Notes: a model not told the origin generated them from the letters alone. Shown: positions 10,073-22,947, counted from the stretch's first letter. The stretch is DNA of 64,000 bases from Phyllostachys edulis (GCA_036346405.1 CM070568.1:30291072-30355071); one strand, 5' to 3'. Numbers and translations are program-made.

Positions 10073-11305
10073 TTTCATTGTCAACAACAACAAAAAAAAA
10101 CAATAAAGCCCAAAACCCACATGGCCCAAGAACTAACGACAAGAAAACTTGGGAGTACAAGAACACGCAAATTCAAAAATCGTAATAGAACAATAACACA
10201 ATCAGAAAAGGAACCGAAGAAGCATAAAAAAGCTATGATTAATTACTTTCAATATTGTCTTATGTTGTTCTATGCAGCAATGCATCACCCTTGAATTCAT
10301 GTCCTCAATTGAACAAATGGAGCAAGGCTCCATCATAAAAAACATGCAAGTAAGAAGTTTGAGTTCTCAAGTAGATAAAACCAGATAATTGCGTAGAATA
10401 TAAAGGCATGCACATTCAGCTATCCTACACCCTGCAAGAAATGAAACAGATGTGTAGAAAATACTGCTGTGATCAATGAAGCACAAGTGGACTAGAAGGA
10501 TTATGAACTTTAAAATCACAGAAAATGCAATCATGGGATCATAAAAAACATGAATTATAACCGGTTTGGGCATAAATCTTGTTGAGGTCAACGTATTAAT
10601 ACTTGATCTAACTTGCTGAACTTAGGGATGCAGTTTTTCAGAGAAATAATGCACAGTGCATGCAAAAGGGTGCAAGTTTTCAGGAAACTTATATTACAGC
10701 ATGTTGACTTTTTTGTGAACCCATATATTATAGTTAAACCAAAAAACAAATTGCACAGTGATAAAAGGAAACAAAAACTATTCTAAACTACAGAAAATGA
10801 GACTATTCTAGGGTGAACCCAACAATAAAAATGATAACATAGACAATAACAAAAAAAAAAAAAATCTAGTTCACAGACACTAAATTTATCCTAGTGGTTA
10901 ACCCTAAAAAGACAATGACAACTTAGGATAAATACCATAATGAAATATGATTTTTTTTACTTAATCTGTAACAAGCAGTCAAATATTCTTCATACTGCTC
11001 TCAACAAAGATATTGTGTGCGTAGTGTTGCACATTGCCCTTCTAAGAACATATATTGCAAACTTAAGGGAAAACCAGGTAAATATTGAAATAAAACTAAT
11101 ATTTCTTGGACTATACAATAATTTGCAATACAAACCAGTCACAACACTATCTTCCTGTGAACCCATATATTAATGTGGTGAACTCTAAAGAAAATAAAAC
11201 TCTAATAGAAATTACAAAATAAATGAAACCTAAAACTATATCTATCTATGATACAGATAGTACAACTTCACCCTGTGGTGAACCCCAAAAATGAAAAACA
11301 TTTGA

Positions 11306-11306
<1 letters not shown>
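10073..11306. other. AT-rich non-coding region
   Basis: No supported gene. Degenerate internal repetition is present: TGTGAACCCATATATTA occurs near 10713 and 11156, and GGTGAACCC/GGTTAACCC variants recur near 10810, 10897 and 11278. This may be an old repeat I do not recognise. Confidence 0.45.
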
Positions 11307-11336
<30 letters not shown>

Positions 11337-11365
11337 TGTATGTATGTATGTATGTATGTATGTAT
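11307..11365 (+). repeat. (TATG)n microsatellite
   Basis: About 14 perfect copies of a four-base TATG unit. Confidence 0.95.
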
Positions 11366-11458
11366 ATGTGGCACTTGTGGTGCTAGTGTGCTTTGATCTT
11401 GCTCTTGCTCTTGATTTGCTCTTTTTATGTATGTGTGTGTGGTTCTTGTGGTGTTAGC

Positions 11459-11745
11459 TTTTTTTAGAGTACACACTGGACGCACTCACGCACGCACACT
11501 ACACGCGCGCATACACACACACACACACACACACGTGGGTGCGTTCTTAACATACACCTAATCTAGAGCGGAGGCTTAACCCCACGGAGTGCGGGCACGC
11601 GCTTTGACTACCAAATGCACCCACGTGTGCATATGCTATTCCTAAATCCACCAAAATGGTTTAGGTGAGGCGTACTGGGATCGAACCCAGCTGGCTTGCA
11701 TGCACGTTGACGCTGCAAGCCACTCGAGCTAACGCTCGGGAGGGA
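11459..11745 (-). mobile_element. tRNA-derived SINE (reverse orientation)
   Basis: On the minus strand, TAGCTCGAGTGG (11720-11731) matches the RNA polymerase III box A. GGTTCGATCCC (11677-11687) matches box B 32 bases further on. The rest of a tRNA fold is absent. The unit continues through a non-tRNA body with a (GT)n stretch (11513-11534) and ends in AAAAAAA, seen as Ts at 11460-11466. A target duplication is not clean: TTGTGGTGTTAG and TTGATGGTTTAG lie at the two sides. Confidence 0.65.
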
Positions 11746-12745
11746 TTGGTTGATGGTTTAGTGCTATGGGTTCTTTGGTTGTCCTAATTAAGTAATTAGT
11801 GTTGCTTTGAGCTTTGTTGAGATTGTGTGTTGTTGGTTTGGGATGGGTTGGTTGTGGGTGTTTTTGGAGGGGTTTGGAGTGTTTGAATGTTGGGGTTTTT
11901 GCTCTAGGGGGAGTAGAGGATGGGACATGTACCATGTATCCTTCCTCTCTTGCTGCCTGTTGGGTAGGATGTGGTATTGCCCACCTGCTGATCCAACCAC
12001 TCCTGCAATCTTAGACCCCTCTTCTTGCTCAATTCTCCAACACACGGTGAATATGAGAGCATGCAACTTAACTGCGTGTATATATCACATTGACACTTAG
12101 GCGACGCCTTAATAACACCATGAATATGAGTGCAAAGAGAGGGATGTGGTTTGATACTCGCACAATCTTAATCTTCTCTGCAGTAAGCCGTGCTCATATT
12201 ATTATTTTTTTTGAAAAAAATGACTTTATGATAGAGCACAAAAAATATTATTCATTCACACATGTTAGAGTGCCTCCCAAAAAAATGTTGGAGTGGGTTC
12301 GAAGCACAACAAGACAAACCCGCTTAGATCGGGTAGTTTCTTAGTCAGTGTAATTAGGTGCGTTTTCCCAAACCACTCAACCACATAGATTAGGCAAATG
12401 ATCTGATGGACGAAGAACAAATATACCAACTTGAAATAGTGTTCATAATCTCAAAGAGCGAGAGAGAGAGAGTGAGAACCCGAAAAATCAGACTAATCTA
12501 AAATAACGCTAATTGGTAATTAGCAGTAAATTAAAAAATTTCTAAGCATGAGCAGAGCATAACTTCAGATTAATATTAACCGCATCGCCAAATATTTCCA
12601 TGCAATATTTTATTGTCAAGTCAGCGTAAGAATGTACAAGTTGAACTCGTGCAACAAAAAGGAAGTGCTATTGCAATCATGAAATTAACTGCATCATAAA
12701 AAGTATACAACCAGTCATCCAAATCAACATACAACACCTCTTTGC
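11746..12745. other. non-coding region
   Basis: No gene recognised. A G- and T-rich stretch (about 11760-11910) gives way to AT-rich DNA. Nothing matches a family I know. Confidence 0.45.
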
Positions 12746-12966
12746 CACCGAGAGTAATAGAGCATAATTTGCAACACTGATATAACCTAAAATAAATTAC
12801 AAAGAATTCATTGCAAAAGGACATAGAGCATTAATTTAATCTCAGAAGTAATTACAATGTGAATTCCTTACAAGCGAAAGTAAAATATTACAAACTCGGG
12901 ATTAATTACAAGAATTCGTTGCAAGCAGAAATAAAACAAAGAATACAATCTCTAAATTTATTACAA
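12746..12966 (+). repeat. degenerate tandem repeat, about 52-bp unit
   Basis: Units beginning GAATTCATTGCAA, GAATTCCTTACAAGCG and GAATTCGTTGCAAGCAG start near 12807, 12860 and 12911, each followed by an A-rich body ending in ATTACAA. A weaker fourth copy precedes them. Confidence 0.55.
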
Positions 12967-14380
12967 GAAATATTTACATCAAAACGAATTATAAATTGCA
13001 ACTTGAGTGCATTGCAAAATAAAATAATAAGATCTTGCATTTCTTATCGCCGAAGCCTTCTTTGTATCCTTGTCCGTATATCGCCAGTCCGTCGAACCCT
13101 TCCTTGATCCACATTTCCATCGTTCGCCAACAACTCAGAAAACGATTAGCAAACCGAAAGAAATAGATGGAAGTTAGAATAAAGAAGGTTGTCGTCAGGT
13201 CGCCTGAAGTTCCTCGAGGTTCTCAAACCAACCTAGGTTAGTCGGCACCATAGCCCTTCAGTTGATCTCATCACTCGGCGTTTATTAGAATCCGACAACC
13301 ACTTTTCCCAACGTACCTCAACCGTAGAAGAACTCGACAATACCAAATGAACCATTGGCCCATTCATTTTTCCTAGTCCAACGCCCACCTTCCATTTTAC
13401 TGACTTACCGTCTACAGTAGAAATGCTAGTGAGCAGTGCAGAGAACATCCCATGGACCAAAGGTCCCTAACCAAATAGTATCATGTGAGAGCCAAGGGGA
13501 TAACCAATGGCAAGAATGGTATGCATAGAGAAAAAGGGAAAGCCCCAGTTGAAGCCTCCCCCACAAAAACCTTCCTCTCTTCACAGCCAAAGTAAAACAA
13601 TCAAAAGCATCCCTCATAAGCCACCTCCCCCATAAGACACACCCCACATAGAACCATTTCACTTCACAGCTAACATCACAGAAGCACACACTCACAAGCC
13701 CTCATTTCTTCCACAGGCAAAAGGATCAAGCCAACCCAAGCCATACACAAGCCAAGAACAAAGAGCAAGAGCTCAAGCACCAGCAAGCCCTCCTGGCAAG
13801 CAAAGCCAAGAGCCATCCCACTGTCAAGCCAAGCACACCATCACCATCCTTCCATTGCCAACAAAGAGCAAGCCACCTCACCCACCACTGTCACCACAAC
13901 CGAAAACTCACCATAGAGAGAGCGACGGAGAAGGGGAGCAAAGGAGATGGGGAAGACAAAAGAGCAAGAACATCATCAGCAACGGCTTCGATCCGTCATC
14001 GACTACCAGGACCGACACGACCAACAAGAACACGGGAGAGCACCCTCACCGCATCATCATCAGGTACTACCATCCCATTCCCGAACCGACCAAACAGAGG
14101 TAAACCCCCCATTCATGCCCCACTATTATTTTTTGCCACAGTCGAACCAACCATGTGAACCAACCTATTCCATCAGAACACTAACAATAGCCCATATCAT
14201 CATCTAATCCACATCACAGAGCAAGGGGAGGGAAAGGGATAGAGAGTAGAGGGGAGTAGTTACCTCAGTACAACCGCAACAAATCGATCACCGACAATAG
14301 CTCACCACATCACCTCCCTCACGCATGCATCAACATCAGTGAACCCACCTCTCTCAACCCACCATGCATGACCAGCCATT
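12967..14380. other. unassigned region left of the nested insertions
   Basis: No supported gene. From about 13680 it is rich in CA, CAAGCC and CACC words. It continues on the far side of element C at 59715, so it was once contiguous with that GC-rich stretch. What the pre-insertion locus was, I cannot say. Confidence 0.4.
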
Positions 14381-14550
14381 TGATGAGACAAAGGGTGTCC
14401 CGATCTTCCGATAGGATGATATGTCGATTTGTGGAGGTACGACTTTGACAATGCAGGCTTCTAACGGGTCACGACCAGAACACCAAGCAATCGCTAAACC
14501 ACACTCCGAGTCGTTATCAACCGTGCCAAGAACGCGGATGACCTGAACAC
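14381..14550 (-). repeat. element C left LTR, outer piece
   Basis: Closely matches the start of the right LTR at 58907 (shared TACGACTTTGAC, ACCAGAACACCAAGCAATCG, CTAAACCACACTCCGAGTC). Interrupted at AACAC by element B and resumes at 49228. Confidence 0.9.
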
Positions 14551-14833
14551 TGTCGGGACCTAAAAATACGATTCAGGAACCCTCTGTGTATTCTGAACTA
14601 GTCCCAGATCAGTAGCTAGATCACACAGGAAACAGTGATGAAATACTATCCATTTATTCGATTTAACTAAAAATATCTCAAATTAACAAATAATAATAAT
14701 AACAGGATCTTATGGTCAACGTTTACTTAACATGCTACGCAGGGCTAAAGAAACAAATAAACTCTTGCAGCGAAATAGAAAACTTGGAAAGGCCAATCAA
14801 CATGCCCACATGCAATCCAGTGGAGAACACATC

Positions 14834-16149
14834 CTAATCTGCAAAACCTTCATGGCACTCCTGGACGAAAAACTCCTGAGCAGCTTGATATTCTTCAACT
14901 GAGCAACAATGGCGCAAAGCCATGAGTACATAAAGCACTCAGCAAGTTGTGGGGAAATGTATGCAAATAGTATTCATGCAGGGCTTGAACAAAGGTTAGT
15001 TGTATGGTTCTTTTGCATAAAGCAACATTGACGATAAATACAATGAATAGATTGAAATGCGTAATTGAAAATAATAATGAATAAATAAACAATTGCTTTG
15101 AAACAACCAATGAACTTCCCAAGACAAACCACCAAGTGAATTACCCATTCACCGAATGAACATTATATTCATCAGGCGAACTTCCCATTCACACTCCGAC
15201 ACATTTTATAAAGAAACCCTATCTCTCGTGTGAAATCCCCGAGCACGTCCATAACTACGGACACAGCTATTCGAATAGTTTTTAACACTCTGCAGAGGTT
15301 GTACAGCTTTCCCCATAAGAGATAATCAACTTATAATGTCCGCTCACACACTTCCGAAGGTGTGCGACTAAAAGATTATCACAATGCCTTTACAAAGCTC
15401 CTTCTTAACCCAGTTCTGCCCACTAAGGTTTCAACACTGAATGTCTTACCGACCAGACAGGGCCCCCCTCTTGCGCTATCGTGAGTATACGTATCCCGAA
15501 ACTCACGCTTCCAAGACAGAACCGAAATTAAGATATTGCTAATTAGTTAGCCAGGTCCCGCCCATACAGGATATGTGGTTGTACGATTAAGGCCTAGTTC
15601 AATGACGCACAAGATTAAGTCCTTGACAAGTTATTCAGACGAGTCTACCACAATCCCACAACGTGTTAAATCCACACCCTCACTGCACAACCGCTCGCCC
15701 AAGCGAAAATCATTTTGTTTAACCAAGACCAATGACACACCCTGTCATGGTACACAAATTTTAACAACAGTGGCTAACCACCACGATTCCATATTTCATT
15801 AAATCAAGATTAATCATTATGACACATGTGATAATGAACCCATTGTAACTAAGCATGACTAAGCATCTAAACGATACCCACGTTGGTGATACAATTATGT
15901 CCAACTAAAATTAACCATTACTAGGGTGACAAAGGATTCATGGCATTCAAATAATCAAAGGAGGCATATTGGCAACATGTAATAGCTAATCTCAAAACAA
16001 TTTGTATAAAGATAGCATGCAATTGTATAAAACAATGTACTTTTGAAATCATTGGTTCAATATGATCAAAGGACCACAACTTACCTTGGAATAAATCCTG
16101 GGATTGATCTTGATCTTGGTGTACTCCTCCTTGCTAAAAAATCCCCGAA
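14834..16149 (-). pseudogene. candidate LTR mini-gene, B 3' LTR copy
   Basis: Exon 1 (16149 to 16085) follows GTTGATAG and ends in CCAAG before GTAAGT, a good 5' splice site. Exon 2 (14898 to 14834) follows TTGTTGCTCAG and reads VEEYQAAQEFFVQECHEGFA-D then stop in the phase that exon 1 leaves. A hairpin, TGAGTGC-TTTAT-GTACTCA on the minus strand (14923-14941), lies 24 nt before exon 2. Exon 1 has a TAG codon where the B 5' LTR copy reads GAG, so this copy looks decayed. Function is unknown. Confidence 0.35.
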
Positions 16150-17054
16150 CTATCAACGTCCACTCGCAAAAGAAGCAAATAAAACAAATAAATACAAAAC
16201 AGAGAGAGAAAAAAAATCCAAAAAATAAATAAAAATTTCAGGAAAATAGAGCTTGAATTTATATGAATTTAGACATTTGAATGGGCTCAATCGGAGTTCA
16301 GATGAAGAAGATATGGCTTCTGGAAGTTTGAAATCACATAAAATACTGAAAATTAGGATTTATGGATTTATTGGAATTAATTTTCTAAAGGAAAAACAAC
16401 TTATTGCGTCAGCTGTCGTCAGCAAGGGATTTTCAGCCAAATATAAAAAGAAAAAGGAAATTGGAAATTCCTCTTGACATGTGGGACCCACACGTTAGCG
16501 AGATGGCTCATGGTGGACAAGGTCTACCGAGCTAGGATCTGGTGGAAGGTTTGGATCTGCCACATATGCGCACACATGGTTGATGACGAGGCAACACGCG
16601 AGCATAGGAGCTGATGTGGCACTAAGGTGGGCGGTGAACTGGTGTGCCACGATGGCTTGCTGGCGGTCAAGGCTCTGGGTTCGAGGGTTGCCAGCGATTG
16701 GCAGCTCCTCACCAACGACAGAGGGGTGCTACGGAAAGCTGGTGCTCCGGTGAACACGATAACATGGTTCAAGGACACCGGAGATGACCAACGCGATGAC
16801 GACGGCGGGTTGAGCGGCGAAGCAGCGCGGTTGAACGGCGATGAGGCGATGCTGGGCTCCTCCGACGATGATCGAGCGTGCACCAGGTAGAACACGCAGT
16901 GGCGACCTCGATGCTGGGGATAAGGGAAGCTGAGGCTCACCAACGGTGGCGCAGAGCTTCAAAGGCTCGATTCATCGCAACAACGGCACGAAACGAGAGG
17001 CGGCCAAGGGTTTCAGAGGAGAGGGATCGCTACCCTTCTTTCGATGCAGTCGCA

Positions 17055-17067
17055 GCTTTAAATAGGG
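17055..17067 (-). promoter_or_regulatory. TATA-like box, B 3' LTR
   Basis: CCCTATTTAAAGC on the minus strand, about 580 bases inside the LTR start and followed by GC-rich sequence. The same position is kept in the other B LTR. Confidence 0.45.
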
Positions 17068-17642
17068 CCAGGGAAGGGATAATCCACGAGGAACACGGTG
17101 CGGCGGCGTCTCGGACACGGGCTGAGGAGTCCTGGAGGTGGACAATGAACAATGCTTCCACGGGGCCCACACGCTAGCGACTGCAACTCGGGAACGATTG
17201 CGTTGCATCCGACACAACGGTGATTGGCAGGTGGGACTGGCACAAACGCGCACGGGAGGAGAGAGGGAATGCGGGCTGTGACGGAAGTAGGCTGGCTCGG
17301 AATAGTATTGGGCCTAAGGTTAGAGATTCAGCCCCAAACTTTTTCTAATAATTTAAATACATTTTCCTTTTTAGAAAAATACTAAAAATGCAAGTGGCAA
17401 TTATAAAATAACAAATACTCGAAAAAATGATAGAAAAAATCTAGAAAATATATCCAAGCACCTAGAATCCAAATAAAATAATTTTAACAATAGTTGATGT
17501 TGACATTAATTATATTAAATTGTTTTTCTTTTGAAAGTCCATATTAAGCTTTCTTTTAATTCAAATAGAACTTTGGTGAAATTTCCTATAGAGCAAAACT
17601 ACTCAAAACGATTTTTAAACTTCTGAAAATTAGGATGTACAA

Positions 17643-17679
17643 ATCTACCCCCTTAAAAGGAATCTCGTCCCCGTGATTT
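17643..17679 (-). promoter_or_regulatory. polypurine tract and hairpin beside B 3' LTR
   Basis: On the minus strand a hairpin-like AAATCACG-GGGA-CGAGATTC (one arm mismatched) is followed by CTTTTAAGGGGGTAG directly before the LTR. Elements A and E have the same arrangement with perfect stems. Confidence 0.7.
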
Positions 17680-17783
17680 GGGCTGACTAAAGAATAGGTT
17701 CAAACCAACCTTGCTGACTCCTCCACAAGATTTCTCTTACGAGTGAAACAAAGCTGCAACTAACGTAGGTCTAACTTAAAGAC

Positions 17784-19029
17784 TTACCAGAAGTGACATT
17801 CTGAACTGGTTAAACTTCTTCTATAATAACGTGATCCAGTCATCCATTTGTTGCAGTCGATGGAGTCCTGGTAGCTTGATTTGGAGTTTGAGGCATTCCT
17901 CTTCCTGCTCCTGGCAAAGAAGTCTTGGTTGGTGTAGCTCCCAAATTGAAAGGAATTGGTGTCGGCCCTTACTTCTACAGACACTTGTTAGCATAATGAC
18001 CTGTCTCATGGCAGTTGAAACAAGTAACTCCTGCAGCTGGATTGTTGGTCCTCTAAGGTTGATGATTGTTGCTATTGTTGATATTGGAAATTCCTGAGTT
18101 TTCTAAATGAGATACTGGTGCAGGGGTTCTGAATTCGACAGATGAATTATTGGAATGAAACGCCTGCTAAGCATTGGTTCTGGCTCTTTGTAGGTTATTC
18201 TGATGAATTCCATGTTGTATCATCTTCCTTTTATGAGATTCATCCAGTTCACGACGATAATCTTCTATGAGTATAGCTTTATCCACCATATGCTGGAAAT
18301 CCACATAGTCATTTCCAACAAGTTGCATATTTAAACCGGGATTAAGTCCATGCTTGAATTGCTTCTGACGTGCATTATCTGTAGCAACATCTTCTGGTGC
18401 ATAGCGAGAAAGTTGAGTGAACTTGTTGAGATATTCACCCAAAGACATGTTTCCTTGCTGTAGTGCACGAAATTCGTTCTTCTTCATTTCCACTATACAA
18501 TCTAGAACATACGCTTAACAAAAAGTTGTTAAAAATTCCTCCTAAGTAATAGCTTGCGAATTCTCATGAGCGGCGGTGTAATTCTCCCACCATTCTGCGG
18601 CTGTACTTTTTAACTAATGTGAAGCATAAAGAACTTTCTCACGATCATTGCATTGAGCAATGATGAGCTTTTTTTCAACAGATCGAAGCCAATCTTCTAC
18701 GTCCAAAGGTTCTGAGGAATGAGAAAACATAGGCAGACGAGTCCTCATATACTTTGATAACTTGGAATGCTGGTGAGTCGGTGGTGGAACAGCTGTTGCT
18801 TGATTATTCTGATTCAACAAGTTGACTATTGCCGCAGCGGTCTAATTCTGTTGAGTCATCATATTGTTCATATTCTGCATCATTGCACTCATGAATTGAG
18901 TTTGAGCTGCTAGAAGTTGGCCATGCTTGGATCTGCGGCTCCAGGGGCTGGTGACTGGCCACTAGCATTGACATTGGCGTTGGCATCATTTGACTGAGTA
19001 CGACTTGATGTGTTACGAGTGTCAACCAT
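17784..19029 (-). pseudogene. element B gag, decayed
   Basis: Gag coats the retrotransposon RNA in cytoplasmic particles. The start at 19029 gives MVDTRNTSSRTQSND, a beginning I associate with gag of this gypsy group. Further on are VEDWLRSVEKKLIIAQCNDR, AAEWWENY and EFRALQQGNMSLGEYLNKFT of the gag core, then a CCHC zinc knuckle, CFNCHETGHYANKC (18023-17982), which is intact. Several in-frame stops interrupt it, among them TAGs after YASH (about 18615) and after AIT (about 18548), and a TAA shortly after. More stops follow the knuckle. No protease or polymerase frame follows, so the element was gag-only even before decay. Confidence 0.8.
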
Positions 19030-19306
19030 CTGTGATGATTCTCCACAAGTTTTAGTAGGTAAGATAGAAAAGCAATGTAAACGAGAGGGAATAGCATAAC
19101 AGACGAGACAGAATAGGATAGAGAAGACAGAAACAACTTAATTAGGGGAACAAAATATACCCAAAGACAAAAGACAAGCAAAACACAGCTGAAACACTAT
19201 GAAAGCACAACTAACTCTTCAAATTAAAGCCTTAGTGTGACTGCAACATAATACTTGATAGCAAAACTGCAGCTTCCACTTACACACAACCCCTGTCAAG
19301 TTTAAC
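19030..19306. other. B leader and B/A junction
   Basis: Begins as B's gag leader (minus strand) and passes somewhere near 19240-19300 into the truncated left end of element A. No LTR terminus, primer site or target duplication is seen at the join. Confidence 0.5.
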
Positions 19307-22300
19307 TTGGGGAGTACTCTGGCAAGAGTGCCGCACACCTTGGGTACCGCAACAAGAGGTGGATCTTCAACCAGATCTGCGCCAGCGCAGGGGCGTGGTA
19401 GGGTGAACCATGTCACGACTGAGGAGGCACAGGAAGCCCCAGGGGTTCTGGTGGGTACGTTCTCCATGAACTCCTTACCTGCATGTGTTCTCTTTGATTC
19501 CGGAGCATCGCGTTCTTTTATTTCCCGTAAGTTTATGGATCGTTGGCAGTTGCCCAATTTTATTCTCAAGAGACCTTTGGAGCTTAGCTCACCTGGGGGA
19601 CTACTATGGGCCAAATCAGTAAGCCCTAGGGTAGAAATCTTGTTTGAGGAAATATTGTTTCCAACAAACTTGATGGTGTTAGAAGCCCAGACCCTGGACG
19701 TCATCCTGGGGATGGATTGGCTAGCCAGGTACCAAGGGGTAATAGATTGCACCAATAGAACCGTAAGCCTTACCAAAGGACCTGGACTAGTGGTCGTAGT
19801 CAAGATGGACCACCCATTCCAATGGAAAAGGGCAGTCTGCTATGCCATAGGTGTCCCTTTAGAAGGAATGCCAGTGGTACAGGACTACCCGGACGTCTTC
19901 CCGGAGGAATTACCAGGAGGACCACCCGATCGCGACATTGAGTTCATCATAAAACTATTGCTTGGGACAACACCTATATCCAAGAGACCCTACAGGATGA
20001 TGGCAAATGAACTGGAGGAGCTGAAGAAGCAAATCCAAGAGTTACAGGACAAAGGGTTTGTTAGACCAAGCTCATCTCCATGGGGATCTCTAGTGCTGTT
20101 CGTGAAGAAAAAGGATGGCAGCATGAGGATGTGTGTAGATTATCGGTCTCTGAACGAAGTGACTATCAAGAATAAGTACCCATTGCCTAGAATTGACGAC
20201 CTGTTTGATCAGCTTAAGGGGGCAACCAAGTTTTCCAAGATAGATCTGCGTTCGGGGTACCACCAATTGAAGATTAGGGCAGAAGACATCCCCAAGATAG
20301 CTTTCTCTACACGATATGGCCTCTATGAGTTCACTGTTATGCCATTTGGGCTAACCAATGCTCCAGCATATTTTATGAACCTGATGAACAAAGTGTTCAT
20401 GGAATACTTGGACAGATTTGTGGTGGTGTTTATTGATGACATATTGATCTACTCCAAGGATGCCGAAGACCATGCACAACATCTGAGAGTGGTACTAGAT
20501 ACCCTCAGGGAGCACCAATTGTATGCCAAGTACAATAAGTGTGAGTTCTGGCTATCCGATATTAGTTTCTTGGGCCATGTCATATCTGCCAATGGAGTGG
20601 CCATGGATCCAACCAAGGTAGAAGCTATCCTCGAGTGGCAACCACCTACCTCAGTGACTGAGGTTCGGAGCTTCCTCGGATTGGCAGGATACTACCATCG
20701 ATTCATTGAGGGATTCTCCAAAATTGCCCGACCTCTCACCCAGCTATTGAAGAAAGAAAGAAAGGAGATTTGAATGGACCGAAGGGTGTGAGAAGAGTTT
20801 CCAAGCCTTAAAAACTCACTTGACCTCTGCCTCGGTTTTGGTCCTCCTTGATATCCATAAGGACTTTGAGGTATATTGTGATGCCTCTCGCCAAGGGCTA
20901 GGAAGTGTGCTGATGTAGGACAAGAAGGTGATAGCTTATGCATCTCAACAACTTCGACCACATGAAGAGAACTACCCTACTCATGACCTAGAGTTGGCAT
21001 CAGTGGTGCATGCACTGAAGATATGGCGCCACTACCTTATTGGAAATCATTGCAACATATACACAAATCATAAGAGCCTCAAGTACATCTTCACCCAATC
21101 AGATCTCAACCTAAGGCAACGAAGATGGCTGGAGCTCATCAAGGACTATGATTTGGACCTCCACTATCACCCGGTCAAGGCCAATGTGGTGGCTGATGCA
21201 CTAAACAGGAAGTCATATTGCAACCACATTGGGACTCCTAAGTGGCAGCCTTCCCTAACTGAAGAACTTGAGAAGCTCAATCTAGAAATAGTGCCACAAG
21301 GGAGCCTCTCTGCCTTGGGAGTCCATCCAACCTTGGAAGAAAGAATCAAATCTGCTCAAGCAGGGAACTCAGGCACAGCAAGGCTCCAACAACTTATGGA
21401 GCAAGGGAAGGCCTCCAAGATGACGAAGGATGATCAGGACATCCTACGTTATGGAAAGCGCATCTTTGTGCCCCATCAACTGGATATGAAAGAGTTGATC
21501 CTCAAGAAGGCCCATGAGTCAGCATACTCAATTCATCTAGGTGGCATCAAGATGTACAATGATTTGAAGCAACAATACTGGTGGCCACGAATGAAGAGGG
21601 ACATCGCAGAATACGTAGCGCGCTACGATGTGTGCCAACGGATCAAGGCCGAACATCAAAAGCTTGTTGGTCTGCTACAGCCTCTACAAGTACCTGAGTG
21701 GAAATGGGAAGAGATCAGCATGGACTTCATCACTAGTCTGCCCAAGACCAGGTCAAGATGTGATTCGGTGTGGGTCATAGTTGATAGGTTGACTAAGACT
21801 ACCCATTTCATGCCAGTCAAGACCACCTACAAAGGTGATAAGCTAGCAGAGCTGTACATGTCCCTGATAGTCAGTTTGCATGGTGTGCCCAAGCGAATTG
21901 TCTCCGATAGGGGTTCACAGTTCACCTCCCATTTCTGGGACAGCCTCCATAAAGCCTTGGGCACTTACCTAGCCTTCAGCACAGCATATCATCCTCAGAC
22001 CGATGGTCAAACTGAAAGGGTGAACCAAGTCCTTGAAGACATGCTCAGAGCTTGTGCAATAGAGTTTACTGCTGACTGGGAGAAGTGTTTGCCATATGCT
22101 GAATTTGCCTACAACAATAGCTACCAATCTAGCCTGAAGATGTCCCCCTTTGAATCCCCTTATGGAAGATAATGCCGAACACCTCTCTTGTGGTCAGAAG
22201 CTGGGGAAGGGTACCTCTTCGGACCAGATTGCCTAAAAGAAGCCGAAGACAAGGTACGTCTCATACGAGATCGGCTACTGGCAGCACAAATAAGACAGAA

Positions 22301-22763
22301 GAGCTACACCGACTGTCGTCATAGGAAGTTGGAATTTAACATAGGAGACTTTGTCTACCTAAAGGTCTCCCCTCTCAGGGGAACCAGAAGGTTCAAGGTC
22401 AAAGTAAAGCTGGCACCAAGATATATAGGGCCATGTCAGATCGTTGCCAGGATGGGAAAGGTGGCTTATCAGCTAGAGCTGCCCGAGCAACTGTCCGACA
22501 TACACAATGTGTTCCACGTATCATAGCTCAAGAAATGCCTTCGTGTGCGTGAAGAACAAGCTCGAGTGGAGGACATTGAACTGGGCAAAGATTTGGCATA
22601 TGCTGAGCATCCAGTAGAAATCTTAGAGGTAGCTGAGAAGCAGACAAGGAACCGGGTCTACCGCTTGTGCAAGGTCAGATGGAGAAACCACACAGAAGGC
22701 GAAGCCACCTGGGAGCGTGAAGACGTGTTGAAAGCCGAATACCCCCAGCTGTTCGATAACTGA
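19307..22763 (+). pseudogene. gypsy pol polyprotein (element A), disabled
   Basis: Domains in order: protease with the active-site DSGA (about residue 64 of the first segment); reverse transcriptase with FIDDILIYS near 20425-20455; RNase H (YCDAS, then DALNRK); integrase with a zinc-binding H-X4-H region, catalytic Asp in SDRG and a Glu in QTERVNQVLED; and a chromodomain-like end (VRWRNHTEGEATWERE) as in chromoviruses. It is broken by a frameshift near 20760-20772, TAG at 20916-20918, TAA at 22170-22172 and TAG at 22524-22526. The integrase zinc finger also lacks its first Cys (ARYDVCQ). Protease and RT are open as one frame, so decay is moderate. It cannot make an active enzyme set. Confidence 0.93.
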
Positions 22764-22947
22764 CAAGGACCAGAAAGACCTCCCTCGACTAGTCCCTTGG
22801 TCGAAGGACCTTCCACGGCCAGTTCATTGTCCATAGGACCTCCCACGACCAGTGCCTGGTCGTGAGACCTCTCTTACGACCAATCCTTGACCAGTGTTGT
22901 TTGAAGCTTTGTCGGCCATGTCTACTAGGGAAATTGTAACCTTGACT

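Larger units (their letters stand above)
14551..17641 (-). repeat. element B 3' LTR
   Basis: About 3.1 kb, matching 45011-49222 over its length apart from the G insertion there. On the minus strand it has a TATA-like CCCTATTTAAAGC (17055-17067), a GC-rich downstream stretch, the candidate mini-gene exons described separately, and AATAAA (14653-14658). Confidence 0.9.

Noticed and set aside
11677..11731. Possible tRNA gene on the minus strand
   Set aside because: Boxes A and B are present but acceptor, D and anticodon stems do not pair and no discrete 73-nt unit exists, so a SINE is the better reading.
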